DNA from: Alistipes sp. Marseille-P5061
Lineage (GTDB): Bacteria; Bacteroidota; Bacteroidia; Bacteroidales; Rikenellaceae
NCBI RefSeq assembly: GCF_900290115.1
Contig: NZ_LT985748.1
Coordinates: 625,120-689,119, forward strand
Direction: 5' to 3'
DNA length: 64,000 nt
Shown here: positions 17,523 to 26,294 of the stretch, piece by piece
How positions within the stretch are numbered: the first letter of the stretch is position 1
Layout of the letters: each line of letters begins with the position of its first letter
Program-made: the position numbers and the translations under genes
The notes under the pieces: model-generated
Databases searched by the model: none
What the model was told of the DNA's origin: nothing
The model's input: the letters and a program-made list of their open reading frames with translations, nothing else

Positions 17523-18809
17523 TTAGCGGTTAGTGAAATTGAGTCTGTAGGGAAGATTGAAGCGCACGTCGGTCTGACGGCCGTCGGCTCCGACGATGCT
17601 GAGCGTACCGTTGAGCAGCACGCTCCGGCGCGCGGGAGTCACCTGCGGCACGGAGGCCGTGAAGCGCAGCGTATGGACCCCCTTGCCCTCGAAGGCGTAG
17701 CCCGCAAGCGAGCCCTGGGCCGCAGCACCGAACTCCGGCACGCGGATGTCGACGTGACGCACCTCGAAGCGCGTATCGTTGTTCGACCGCAGCGGCACCG
17801 AGATGCGCCACGTGGCCACGCTATCGGCTCCGGGGCCGAGCGCGTCGATTTCGACCGTACCGAAGGGACGTACGGCCAGCTTGCCCTCCGTGGGGTCGAA
17901 GACCACGCGGTGCTGCAGCCGCCGTCCGCCGAAGGTGTAGGTCATCGTGATGAAGTTCTCCTCACCCTCGATGCCCGCCTCGTCGTAGAGCAGCGCATAG
18001 CCCCCGTCGAGCGGCACGACGCGCAGGTTGGTGGCATAGTCGCTCTCCAGGCGCGGCTGACGGTCCGACGTCACGCGGCGGCCGTGCAGCGCCAAGTGAT
18101 AGCAGTAGCACCCCAGCGAGGCGCTGTCGGGCACGATGGCAACCTCGCCGCACGCCTGGCGACAGCGCTGCTGCAGGTTGACGGCCCGGTTGCGGCGGTC
18201 CGTATCGAAGAAGTAGTCGATGAGCGGATTGAGCGCCGCGGCCGTCTGGTCGAGGAAACTCAGGTCGGTGAAGGTCTCGAACTGCTCCTCGAGCTGCTCA
18301 AGACGCTCCAGATGCTCGTTGTCGAGGGCCCGGAAGGCGGCAATGGCCGCGCTGCGGTCGGCATCGGTGAAGGGATACTGCACGTGGTAGATGTAGTAGT
18401 AGCTCTTCTCCTGCTTGACGAAGCGCCGCTCCCAGTAGACGCCGAGCGCCCGCGAGAGGGAGATGTCGCACAGATAGGGCATCAAGGCCCCGGTGGTTCC
18501 CACCTCGGAGGCGTAGCTGTTGAGCAGCGAGACCACGCCGTTGCGGGCCGTCTGCTCCTGGTAGAGCTTCTCCTCGGAGGTGATGTTCGAGGCAATCGAG
18601 GTGATGATGTGCTGGCGGATATCCGTCAGGCACTGCTTCTGGGCCTGGTCGAGCGTCGGGGCCGTCGCCGAGACGGTGAAGTAGTCGGGGCACGAGATGC
18701 CCAGCCACGCGGGCGCCTTCTTGGCGCTGCGTTCAACCACCTTCTCCTTCTGTGCCGAGGCGGGAAGCGCCACAGCCAGGAGCAGCAGAAGCGTCAGGAG
18801 CCGTTTCAT
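17523..18809 (-). CDS. Exported protein with LPP20-like N-terminal part
   Basis: A 428-residue exported protein starting at the ATG at 18809 with signal peptide MKRLLTLLLLLAVALPASAQ; a longer in-frame extension upstream runs through the preceding gene and is rejected. The first ~180 residues look related to the LPP20/FlgT fold: a helix DQAQKQCLTDIRQHIITSI, a second helical stretch, then ERRFVKQEKSYYYIYHVQYPF. The C-terminal half is beta-rich, without catalytic motifs. Its start overlaps the stop of the small membrane protein gene by 4 bases (ATGA), a sign of translational coupling. Function is unknown. Confidence 0.75.
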   Translation of the reverse strand: MKRLLTLLLLLAVALPASAQKEKVVERSAKKAPAWLGISCPDYFTVSATAPTLDQAQKQCLTDIRQHIITSIASNITSEEKLYQEQTARNGVVSLLNSYASEVGTTGALMPYLCDISLSRALGVYWERRFVKQEKSYYYIYHVQYPFTDADRSAAIAAFRALDNEHLERLEQLEEQFETFTDLSFLDQTAAALNPLIDYFFDTDRRNRAVNLQQRCRQACGEVAIVPDSASLGCYCYHLALHGRRVTSDRQPRLESDYATNLRVVPLDGGYALLYDEAGIEGEENFITMTYTFGGRRLQHRVVFDPTEGKLAVRPFGTVEIDALGPGADSVATWRISVPLRSNNDTRFEVRHVDIRVPEFGAAAQGSLAGYAFEGKGVHTLRFTASVPQVTPARRSVLLNGTLSIVGADGRQTDVRFNLPYRLNFTNR

Positions 18810-19159
18810 GACTTTTGATTTTTTACGTTGCCGGAAAGGGCCGCATAGAGTGCGAAGAGCCACCCGATGACGGCCAGCGCATTGACGATAATCACCACGG
18901 GAAGCGCCACGTGGAGCCACGCAAAGAGGATGTTGAGCAGGAAGGTGACGAGCAGCAGGATGCTCGAGACGGTCGAGAAGAGCACCGTCCGGTTGGGGCC
19001 GGTCGTGAAACCGATGCCCAGCACCGACACCAGGAAGAGCAGCGCCACTACGGTGGCGATGACCGTCATCACCGTCTCGACGCCACAGGCCAGATAGCCG
19101 TAGCATACCAGGCCGCCGAGCAGCAGTGCGATGACTGCGGGAATGGGTCTGAATTTCAT
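18806..19159 (-). CDS. Small integral membrane protein
   Basis: A 117-residue, very hydrophobic protein with about four transmembrane helices (residues ~7-25, 29-50, 62-82 and 85-108) and a short basic tail (NVKNQKS). There are no recognisable family motifs. It lies 6 bases after the SPFH-like gene and overlaps the next gene by 4 bases, so it is firmly part of the operon. It may anchor or insulate the complex formed by its neighbours (inference). Confidence 0.75.
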   Translation of the reverse strand: MKFRPIPAVIALLLGGLVCYGYLACGVETVMTVIATVVALLFLVSVLGIGFTTGPNRTVLFSTVSSILLLVTFLLNILFAWLHVALPVVIIVNALAVIGWLFALYAALSGNVKNQKS

Positions 19160-19165
19160 GACTTG

Positions 19166-20494
19166 CTACTTTTGAGGTGGAACAACGGGGGGAACCGGAG
19201 GTACGGGAGGCACCGGCGGCACCGGGACGAAGCAGGAGGCCAGTTCGGTCACCGCGCCGGCCTGCTCCCAGGCGGGCATGCCCTGCTTCCAGACGAGCGT
19301 CTCGCGCACGATGCGGCCGTCGGCAATCATTTGGCGGATGACTTCAAGCGCATAGGGTCCCGTCTGCTGGCCGTTCACCGCAACGTAGTACATCGTCGTG
19401 GTCAGGGGCGGCGGAGTCTGCGCCGTCTGAGGCGCCATCGTACCCTGCATGCCGCCCATCATGCCGTTCATCATGCCGGCCATGTTGCTGCCCACGGCGC
19501 CGCCCAGCATCATCCCGGCCATCATGCCGGCAGGGTTGAGTCCGTCGCCGCCGCCCATGCCGCCGCCCATCTCGCCGAGGCTCTCGGCCGCAATCTTGGC
19601 CACCTCGGTCTGCTGGTTGAGCCGGTGTGCGGCGAAGTAGTCGGTCTCAGCGCCCAGATTCTGGCGCTTGAACTCCACTTCGCGGCCCATGCGCAGGCGC
19701 TCGACGGTATCCTCCGTGCGGGCCCGGGTCAGCTCGGTCATCTGCGCCGTGGTCACCTCATAGAGGTCGGCATAGCCCTCCGAATCCTTGTCCAGAGCGA
19801 TTTCCGAGAGGTCCAGACGCTTGAGGTTCACCCCGAAGTCGTCGGCAAGCACCGACCGCAGCCGCTCCTCGACAAGCGTCGTCACCTCGTCGATGTGGCG
19901 CTCAATCTGCAGCAGGGGAATCTGCCCCTTCGACGGAGCATTGGTCACCACCGACTTGGTATAGCGCACTACCGAAGCACGCACCTCCTCGGCGAAGTCA
20001 TCCATGTCGAACTGCATCATGCGGTGCAGCGAGATGAACGACTTGTAGTCCGTAATGTTGAAGAGCAGCTGCCCCTTGACCGTCACCGGCACGGCGTAGT
20101 CCAGGAACCGGGGGTCCGAGACGTCGAACTGCGGGACGAAGAAGGGCAGACGGACGTTGCCCGCCAGGTTGATGAAGTAGATTTCGGCCTGGAAGGGGGT
20201 CTCCCCTCCGAACACCGACCCCAGGATGCCCGAAAGCACGGGGAAGTTGGCCGTCTTGAGCGTCGTGTCGAGCGGACCTTCGAAGTAGTCCATCTCCTTG
20301 CCGTCGTTCTGGCGGTAGACGAAGACCGCCACCTCGCCCTGCTTGACGCGGAGCGTACTGCCCCACCGGATGGCATTCTCGCGGCGGCTCGGCACCCCTG
20401 CGGGCGACCATTTCCACACCAGATAATCGGGTTCGTCGCAGCGGATGACATCCAGGATGCCGCCTTCCGCCTTGTTTTTGCTGAAAAGTCCCAT
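19166..20494 (-). CDS. SPFH-domain protein with C-terminal GYF_2-like domain
   Basis: A 442-residue protein without signal peptide. Residues ~20-300 resemble the bacterial SPFH ('virion core'/YdjI-like) family: WKWSPAGVPSRRENAIRWGS, VKQGEVAVFVYRQNDGK, then a helical stretch with RMGREVEFKRQNLGAETDY. These proteins oligomerise on membranes into flotillin-like platforms. A Met/Gly-rich linker (~310-355: GGGMGGG, AGMMAGMMLGG) leads to a GYF_2-like domain (YYVAVNGQQTGPYALEVI, ending in PAWEQAG), which usually binds proline-rich peptides. The C-terminus is itself a PVPPVPP proline run. It starts 1 base after the zinc-ribbon gene ends and precedes the small membrane protein by 6 bases. Confidence 0.85.
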   Translation of the reverse strand: MGLFSKNKAEGGILDVIRCDEPDYLVWKWSPAGVPSRRENAIRWGSTLRVKQGEVAVFVYRQNDGKEMDYFEGPLDTTLKTANFPVLSGILGSVFGGETPFQAEIYFINLAGNVRLPFFVPQFDVSDPRFLDYAVPVTVKGQLLFNITDYKSFISLHRMMQFDMDDFAEEVRASVVRYTKSVVTNAPSKGQIPLLQIERHIDEVTTLVEERLRSVLADDFGVNLKRLDLSEIALDKDSEGYADLYEVTTAQMTELTRARTEDTVERLRMGREVEFKRQNLGAETDYFAAHRLNQQTEVAKIAAESLGEMGGGMGGGDGLNPAGMMAGMMLGGAVGSNMAGMMNGMMGGMQGTMAPQTAQTPPPLTTTMYYVAVNGQQTGPYALEVIRQMIADGRIVRETLVWKQGMPAWEQAGAVTELASCFVPVPPVPPVPPVPPVVPPQK

Positions 20495-20495
20495 C

Positions 20496-21443
20496 TTATT
20501 CTACCATTTTTTTCAATTTGGCCGTATCCGACGCATAACGCAGCGCAACCCGGCCGGCAAATGCGGCCGCGTCGGCCTTCCGGTCGGCGGCAAGATAACT
20601 ACCTACAATCTTCCGGGCGCACTCCAGGTCGCCCATCTTCCCCTGGCAATAGGTGAAGAAGAACTCCTCGGCGGCGTCGAAGGCGTTGTACTTGAGGATT
20701 TCGTCCAGCACGGAGAGTCGGGCGGCATTGTCGCCGTACTCGCTGTTGTCGGACGAAGCGACGAAGGCGGCCACACGCGCCTTCCACGGAGCTGCCTCAC
20801 CCTCGGCGGCCGCCTCCCCGGAGCTCTCTCCGCCCGGAAGGCTCTGCTCCGTTGCCGGAGCCTCGTCGCGCGAGGCGAGGTCGGTCGAGAAAATGCCGCC
20901 GGCAGCCACCACGATGACCACCACGGCGAAAACCAGCCACAGCGTGCGGCTGCGCCGACGGGCTGCGAGGTGCTCCGCCTCGACGGCGTTGATTTCGGAG
21001 GTTATCTCCTTGATGAGCCGCGAGACCTCGATGTTCTTGCCGAAGCTGCGGCGCGCAAGGCGCTCCTGGTATTCATATTCGTTCTTTAGACGCTCGAACG
21101 CACCGGCGCTGGTCGTACGCTTCGTGAGCTTGCGCACGAGCAGGTAGAGCGCCACCACGCCGCATGCGATGCCCAGCAGCCAGAAGAGGCCCGCCTCGCT
21201 GATGAGGGCCAGCACGACGAAGTAGAGGGCCAGCACCAGGAACAGCACGAAGAGCATGTTGCGCAGGCTGGCGGCAAACGAGGGTTTGGGCATGTTCTTG
21301 CTGCGCAGCAGCAGCTCTTCGAGCCTGTTGACCAGCTCCTCGGCCGTCGGCGAATCATCGCCGTCGTTCATCACGTATCCGCAGACGGGGCATACTTTCG
21401 AAAGCAGAGGCATCTCCTCCTTGCATCGGGGACATTGTGCCAT
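20496..21443 (-). CDS. Zinc-ribbon membrane protein
   Basis: A 315-residue membrane protein. The N-terminus has a CxxC...CxxC zinc ribbon (CPRCKEEMPLLSKVCPVCG, residues 4-22). Two hydrophobic segments at ~62-80 and ~85-105 form a hairpin, and a third helix lies near 170-187. The last ~90 residues are soluble and helical, after an Ala/Glu/Gly-rich linker. Such zinc-ribbon/TM proteins commonly accompany SPFH/GYF_2 proteins and may recruit them to the inner membrane (inference). The stop is 1 base from the SPFH-like gene start. Confidence 0.75.
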   Translation of the reverse strand: MAQCPRCKEEMPLLSKVCPVCGYVMNDGDDSPTAEELVNRLEELLLRSKNMPKPSFAASLRNMLFVLFLVLALYFVVLALISEAGLFWLLGIACGVVALYLLVRKLTKRTTSAGAFERLKNEYEYQERLARRSFGKNIEVSRLIKEITSEINAVEAEHLAARRRSRTLWLVFAVVVIVVAAGGIFSTDLASRDEAPATEQSLPGGESSGEAAAEGEAAPWKARVAAFVASSDNSEYGDNAARLSVLDEILKYNAFDAAEEFFFTYCQGKMGDLECARKIVGSYLAADRKADAAAFAGRVALRYASDTAKLKKMVE

Positions 21444-21468
21444 GGGTATTCTTCGTTTTATCGGGTGA

Positions 21469-22440
21469 TTACTTCAGTTTGCCGAACAGCCAGGCGTTGA
21501 TGCCCGAGAGCGACACCTCGGCCGCAGCGCTGCGGGCCGACTCGGCGGCCTTGGACGACGCCTCGAGACGCATCTTCTCGAGCATCATCTGGTTGTCGAA
21601 CGCCCGCTGCGAGGCTTCGCGCTCCTGCTCCAGACGGGCCAACTCCGCTTCGCGTGCGGCACGCTCGGCCTCGCTCATCTTCGCAGCCACCTGGTCAATC
21701 ATCGCATAGGCCTCCTTGGCCTTGTTGCTGGCGGGGTTGACCGCCACCAGGGCATCCATCGCCTCGGCGTAGTTGCCCTTGACCATCTCGACCTTGGCGC
21801 GCTGCATGGCCGTCTCGGCCACGCGGTCGAGCAGCTGCGTGGCCAGCTCGACCTTGAGGCTTGCCACCGAGGCGTACTCGGGCACGCTCTCGGGAATGGC
21901 GTCGAGCACCGCTACGGCCTCAACGTACTGCTCGCGGTCGGCCAGCGACTGCGCCTTTGCAATCAGCACGGGGACCCGCTGCGCGTAGTAGTCGACAATC
22001 CGCTCGCGGCAGCTGTTCATGAAGTTGCGCATGGCGGGCGTACGGGGCGAGAGCCGGTTGATGGCGCTGATGTAGGCCTTCGACTCCGAGGCTCCGATGC
22101 CGCGCACCGGCACGGCCGTCTCGGCGATGATGGTCTGCTCGGCCACGGCGACCACGTAGACCGAAATCTCCAAATCGACGATGAACTGCGCCGGAGCCGT
22201 GGCCGTCGTCTTCTTGTCGAGTACGAGCACGTTGGGCGTCAGGACGAACTCGCCCGAGAGCGAGCCGTATCCATTCTGCGTCGCCAGCTGCAGCATCCGC
22301 TGCTGGAGCGTATTCTTCACGCCGGCGGGCAGCTCCAGTTCATCGCAAACGTAGGGCGTCACGGCCACCAGGTCCGTCTGTGCGAACGACGCTGCGGAGA
22401 GGAACAACGCCGCCACGACCCCGAAAAATCTCTTCATCAT
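21469..22440 (-). CDS. Exported protein with C-terminal coiled coil
   Basis: A 323-residue exported protein: MMKRFFGVVAALFLSAASFAQ is the signal peptide, and the start is ATG at 22440 (a 25-codon upstream extension is rejected because the signal would be internal). The first ~150 residues are an alpha-beta domain with FVLTPNVLVLDKKTTATAPAQF and a helix SKAYISAINRLSP, reminiscent of CsgG/LPP20-type envelope proteins. Helical-repeat segments follow (~155-240), then a strongly charged coiled coil (AERAAREAELARLEQEREAS). No catalytic motifs are visible. It lies 25 bases upstream of the zinc-ribbon gene. Confidence 0.72.
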   Translation of the reverse strand: MMKRFFGVVAALFLSAASFAQTDLVAVTPYVCDELELPAGVKNTLQQRMLQLATQNGYGSLSGEFVLTPNVLVLDKKTTATAPAQFIVDLEISVYVVAVAEQTIIAETAVPVRGIGASESKAYISAINRLSPRTPAMRNFMNSCRERIVDYYAQRVPVLIAKAQSLADREQYVEAVAVLDAIPESVPEYASVASLKVELATQLLDRVAETAMQRAKVEMVKGNYAEAMDALVAVNPASNKAKEAYAMIDQVAAKMSEAERAAREAELARLEQEREASQRAFDNQMMLEKMRLEASSKAAESARSAAAEVSLSGINAWLFGKLK

Positions 22441-22524
22441 GCTGTTTGAGTTTTTATGCGGCGAAGGCCCGGCAGCGGACACGGGGTCCGCCGTCGGGTC
22501 TGCCGCGCAGTTCATGCTACATCA

Positions 22525-23478
22525 TTATTTGCCTCCGATGGTCAGGATTGCCTGTCCCAGACCGCGAATCGTGAGCTTCGACTCGATGCCGTACTTCTCG
22601 CGCAGCTCGCGGCGCAGGCCGTTGGCCCACGAGCGGGCGTCGAGCGCGCGGCCGTTCTCGTTGAAGAGCGGGATGCGCACCTGCTCGAAGTACATGCGGC
22701 TCTCCGAGGCGTCGGCCGTCGTGAAACGACCCTCGACCGTATTGGCAGCCACCCAGTCCTCGATGAGGAAGCCCAGCTCGTCGCCGCCCACCTCGCTCTC
22801 GAAGTCATATTCGCTGTCGCTCCAGCAACGGCACGTCAGGGCGATTTCACGTCCCTTGGTCTCCATATCCTGGAAGTGCGCCATCAGCTGATTGCAGAAG
22901 TCCTCCAGATTGGCGTTCACGGCCTCCGACAGCGTCACGGGGAGCTCCATCCAGGCGGCAGGCTCCGGAGCGCTCGTACCCGAGCCGGCGGCGACCTGCT
23001 TATCGGTGTAGGCATCGAGACCCTGAAGGTTGAAGGTCACCGAGACGTCGCGTCCGATGCGGTTGACGGTCCACGTCACCTGCATCCAGATGTCGGCGCG
23101 GGCCACCCGCTTGAGCTTGTCGAGCGGCGACTCGGCCAGTTCGGCACCCGTCTCCTTCGACATGGTAAGCGACTCCTCGGCCTCTTCGGTCTTCAGCCGC
23201 TTGAGCATGGCCTCCATGCTCCGCAGCGGGAAGCCCCGCTCGGCCATCAGTTCACCCAGCTTGCTGGTCACCAGCAGCAGGTCAGCATCGCCCTGGATTG
23301 CCTTCGTGTAGTCGGGCACCTTCTCTTCGGTCCCCTGGTTGTCGAAGGTGGTGTAGTAGCCGTTCTGGATGCACCACACATCGCTCGGCACGACCATAAT
23401 CGTCGGCTTCTTGGCACCCTGCGCATAGCCCAGCACGGCGGCCAGGAGCAGGGCACACGACAAAATCACTCGTTTCAT
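22525..23478 (-). CDS. Exported DUF6175-like protein
   Basis: A 317-residue exported protein with signal peptide MKRVILSCALLLAAVLGYAQ; ATG at 23478 is preferred over a GTG two codons upstream. The mature N-terminus KKPTIMVVPSDVWCIQNGYY is the hallmark stretch of a Bacteroidota family that I recall as DUF6175. A helical segment (LGELMAERGFPLRSMEAMLKRL) and a LPP20-like beta-rich half with ADIWMQVTWTVNRIG follow. Function is unknown. It lies 84 bases upstream of the coiled-coil gene and 19 bases after the preceding one. Confidence 0.7.
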   Translation of the reverse strand: MKRVILSCALLLAAVLGYAQGAKKPTIMVVPSDVWCIQNGYYTTFDNQGTEEKVPDYTKAIQGDADLLLVTSKLGELMAERGFPLRSMEAMLKRLKTEEAEESLTMSKETGAELAESPLDKLKRVARADIWMQVTWTVNRIGRDVSVTFNLQGLDAYTDKQVAAGSGTSAPEPAAWMELPVTLSEAVNANLEDFCNQLMAHFQDMETKGREIALTCRCWSDSEYDFESEVGGDELGFLIEDWVAANTVEGRFTTADASESRMYFEQVRIPLFNENGRALDARSWANGLRRELREKYGIESKLTIRGLGQAILTIGGK

Positions 23479-23497
23479 ATCCACAACGGTTTACAGG

Positions 23498-24019
23498 TTA
23501 GAAGATGGAATCCAGGCTCTTGATAATTCCTTCGCTTTCGAGGCGGTTGCGCAGCTCGGAGTACTGCACCGTCACGTAGACGGCCACCTTGTACTCCTTG
23601 CCCATCTTCACCACGTTGCCGGCTCCCGAGCTGTTGGCAACCGATACGTAGCGGGCATAGTCGCCCCCGTCGGCGAAGAAGCTATCGAAGAACGCGGCAT
23701 AGGTCTGCTCGGCGTTCGGGTCGCTTACCAGCGGCTTGAGCGCGCGGGCACGCTTCGAGCGGTCGTTGTTGGCCGCCGCACCCTTGAAAATCAGGCCGTG
23801 AACGGCATTCTTGAGCGCCTGCTTGCGGGCCACGTCAACACTCTTCGAATAGCTCCAGACGCGGACCAGCACCGTATTGTCGGCACCCACCGCCTCGTTC
23901 TGGATTTCATAGCGCCATGCGGCAGTCTCCGCATTGGCCTTCTTGGTCTTGTTCTTCTGACCCGCGAAGAGCATCGCGGGCAGAAGGACAAGCATCAATA
24001 TGAAAACTAATCTTTTCAT
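23498..24019 (-). CDS. Small exported LPP20/FlgT-like protein
   Basis: A 173-residue exported protein starting at the ATG at 24019 with signal peptide MKRLVFILMLVLLPAMLFAG. The mature part is a single alpha-beta domain: strands YEIQNEAV and TVLVRVWSYS, the helix VDVARKQALKNAVHGLIF, and closing strands KEYKVAVYVTVQYSEL. This helix-between-strands pattern with Ala every third or fourth residue is shared with the LPP20-like genes of the same operon. Function is unknown. It is second in the operon, 51 bases after the first gene and 19 bases before the third. Confidence 0.72.
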   Translation of the reverse strand: MKRLVFILMLVLLPAMLFAGQKNKTKKANAETAAWRYEIQNEAVGADNTVLVRVWSYSKSVDVARKQALKNAVHGLIFKGAAANNDRSKRARALKPLVSDPNAEQTYAAFFDSFFADGGDYARYVSVANSSGAGNVVKMGKEYKVAVYVTVQYSELRNRLESEGIIKSLDSIF

Positions 24020-24070
24020 TGCAGTACAATATAAAAAGGTAACAGGTTCATGCAACGTCCATGCGGCACA

Positions 24071-25516
24071 CTACTTCTTCTTGGTCTTCATGCGCAGCAG
24101 CAGACCCTCGTAGTAGGCATCCTTGCTCTTGCCCACCAGCAGCGTCTCGCCCGTCTTGGCCTCCTCCGACGGAGCACCCACCTCGGTGCTGTAGGAGTTA
24201 TCCCAAACGTTCTTCTTGTCGACGGTCAGCTCGCCCTTCTTGACGTAGGAGACGCGCTCGACGGAGTCCTTCATGACAATCTTCTTCTCGAGCACCTCGA
24301 ATACCTCGCCGCCCTCCAGACCGTCACGCGTACCGATGCGGGCTGCATAGGTGCGGGTCGGACGACCCTTCTTGTCGGTAGTTTCGTGCACGATGAGCGG
24401 GGTCTTGGTCTTGAACTCGTCGTACTTGCGCTCGAACTTGGCCAGCACGCCGTCCACAGCGTCGGCGGCAGCCAGACGAATCAGCTCATCCTCGCTCTTG
24501 TCGGTGAAGACGCCGGCCTTGGTCTTGGCCCATGCGCGCTCGTTGCCGATGAACTGCAGCGAGAAGAGGTCCGAAGCGTTGTAGGCATCCATGTTGAAGG
24601 CGCCGGTCTCGTTGTCCCACAGCTCGTTGAAGCGCTCGGCGATGGCATCGTTCCAGCGCAGACGGAAGAGGTAGGAGTCAACCGTTACGTAGTATCCGGC
24701 ACCCAGACCGGCCTTCACGCCCATCTCGGCCACCTTGAGCGCCATCTTGCCGTAGCCCGACGAATCGAACTCGGCGGCGGCGTACATCGGCAGCATGATG
24801 TCGGCCACCAGCGCATCCTTGGCCTTGTAGCCGAAGCGCGTCACCACCACGAAGGTGTTGCCCACCAGCTCCGAGAGGTCAATCTGACGCATCAGGTAGT
24901 GCGAACCGGCCTCGGTCGCAGCAGCCACCTCCGACTCGTCGGCCGAGACGTTCAGCATGCCGCGCTCGAGCACGGTGGAGTCGGTGTACTGGCCGTCGGG
25001 ACCGAGGAACCAGCCGTCGGCCAGACGCTTGGCCACGTGGTTCTCAAGCAGGTACTTGTTGGCCAGACGCGCCACGTTGAGCTTGATGACCGTATCGACG
25101 GTCTGCGTCTGGGTCGACATCAGCTGACGCAGAATCTGGTTCATCGTCTCGTTGTAGTAGGTCTGCTTGGGAGCCGTACCACCCGTCTCGAGGATGTTGA
25201 GATACTGCTCCGTGGGGGTGCAGGCGAGGTTGAAGGCCGCCTCGTCGTCGGCAGTGAGCGTATAGGCCGTCGGGTCGATGACGCGCAGCGACGTCTCGAT
25301 GTTCTGGTCGTTGTACTTGGGGTTCCACTCCGCATTGAGGAACGCCTCGCGGAGCACATCCTTCTGGGGCACGGAGGCATCCTCCATCATCATCAGGCAG
25401 ACCGAGTTACGCACGTACTCGTCCGAGGCTACCTTTTTGTTGAGCTCCTGGGCCGACACACCCTGAGCCGTCATTGTGGCGACAGCCGCCGCAATCGTGA
25501 GTCCAAAAAACTTCAT
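24071..25516 (-). CDS. Exported protein of unknown function, first gene of the operon
   Basis: A 481-residue exported protein with signal peptide MKFFGLTIAAAVATMTAQGVSAQ. The sequence is mixed alpha-beta with no zinc, serine or cysteine protease motif. It contains a YLMRQIDLSELVGNTFVVVTRFGYKAKD stretch, and the C-terminal part has short beta-rich segments such as TRDGLEGGEVFEVLEKK, resembling small beta-barrel modules, before a basic tail (MKTKKK). It is the promoter-proximal gene, about 200 bases downstream of a -7 box, and is separated by 51 bases from the next gene. No function is assigned. Confidence 0.72.
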   Translation of the reverse strand: MKFFGLTIAAAVATMTAQGVSAQELNKKVASDEYVRNSVCLMMMEDASVPQKDVLREAFLNAEWNPKYNDQNIETSLRVIDPTAYTLTADDEAAFNLACTPTEQYLNILETGGTAPKQTYYNETMNQILRQLMSTQTQTVDTVIKLNVARLANKYLLENHVAKRLADGWFLGPDGQYTDSTVLERGMLNVSADESEVAAATEAGSHYLMRQIDLSELVGNTFVVVTRFGYKAKDALVADIMLPMYAAAEFDSSGYGKMALKVAEMGVKAGLGAGYYVTVDSYLFRLRWNDAIAERFNELWDNETGAFNMDAYNASDLFSLQFIGNERAWAKTKAGVFTDKSEDELIRLAAADAVDGVLAKFERKYDEFKTKTPLIVHETTDKKGRPTRTYAARIGTRDGLEGGEVFEVLEKKIVMKDSVERVSYVKKGELTVDKKNVWDNSYSTEVGAPSEEAKTGETLLVGKSKDAYYEGLLLRMKTKKK

Positions 25517-25714
25517 GTAACGAACAGTTTAAGTTATTAGTTAAAAAGTTTGCTTGCCGACACCGTGATACGAAAAAAGGGCGGAATACCGTCCCAATCG
25601 CAAAAAACGCCGTATCACGACCGTCGACCGGACTGGACCGGGCAGCGGAAGCGATTTGTGAGCCTTTTCCGAATATGAACGGACGTTTCTCACCCCACAA
25701 ATCATTCTCACAAG
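25517..25714 (-). promoter_or_regulatory. Long 5' leader of the ten-gene operon
   Basis: The -7 box at 25721-25728 implies a leader of about 200 nt. It can form a 9-bp stem CGTGATACG / CGTATCACG (25564-25572 / 25611-25619) enclosing a G-rich/C-rich pair (GGGCGG / CCGTCCC). It matches no riboswitch I recognise. Confidence 0.45.
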
Positions 25715-25720
25715 TAAAAA

Positions 25721-25728
25721 CAAAGATA
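25721..25728 (-). promoter_or_regulatory. -7 box TATCTTTG of the ten-gene operon
   Basis: CAAAGATA on the plus strand reads TATCTTTG on the minus strand. No equally good box lies in the short gaps between the ten downstream genes. The region 25740-25900 upstream is AT-rich; 25930-26060 contains a purine-rich tract (GGAGACGGGAAACGG-like). No gene is seen in 25729-26342. Confidence 0.65.
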
Positions 25729-26154
25729 ACCTTATTTTTCAAAATATCCTACTTCCGGCCGTACGTTTATTCATTTTGTCATCATTTTCTCACAAAAAAA
25801 GTCAACTTAGCCCCTTTTTTCATCATTTTACCCGTGCAAAAACGGTTCAGCAGGGGTATTATTCCTAAAAAAACACGAACGGACGTACACCCGTTTTCGG
25901 TCACCACTACCCTATTATGGCCCGATTCCGGCATTTCACCCACCCGACAACCGCCGGCAGCTTACACTTCGAAACCCTGCCCGAAGGGATGATTCCGACC
26001 GGCAGGGCAACCCGGCAGGAACCGGAGACGGGAAACGGAAACGGAGACGGAGAACGGACAGGATAGAGTGAATACGGCGAAGGCCACCCTGCCCAACGTC
26101 CGGGCACCGGCCCGCCCGAACCGAAGCGCGCGGACATGCTTCACACACCGGCAT

Positions 26155-26291
26155 AAAAAAGCCCCGACGTCCGGAGCGTATGGGGACATCCGACCGACAC
26201 AAAATAGCCCCGACGTCCGGAGCGTGCGGAACGTCTCCCAACCGACACGAAAAAGTTCCGACAGACAGGGCCCACGCTTCACTCCCGACAC
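26155..26291. repeat. Degenerate 43-48-bp tandem repeats
   Basis: Three successive units (26155-26200, 26201-26248, 26249-26291) each run from an A-rich start (AAAATA) through GCCCCGACGTCCGGAGCGT to a CCGACAC end. The first two share the 19-base core GCCCCGACGTCCGGAGCGT exactly. A fourth, shortened unit forms the stem of the terminator at 26295. A weaker related unit seems to precede 26155. Confidence 0.75.
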
Positions 26292-26294
26292 GAA

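Noticed and set aside
19166..20494. Prophage 'virion core' protein
   Set aside because: The family name is historical. No capsid, tail or integrase gene lies in the window, and the protein is embedded in an envelope operon.
26155..26291. CRISPR array
   Set aside because: Units are contiguous and degenerate, with no unique spacers and no cas genes nearby.
25907..26291. Small secreted or membrane gene on the minus strand
   Set aside because: The frame comes from the tandem repeats, giving repeated Gly/Arg/Phe peptides with no start signal or conservation pattern.
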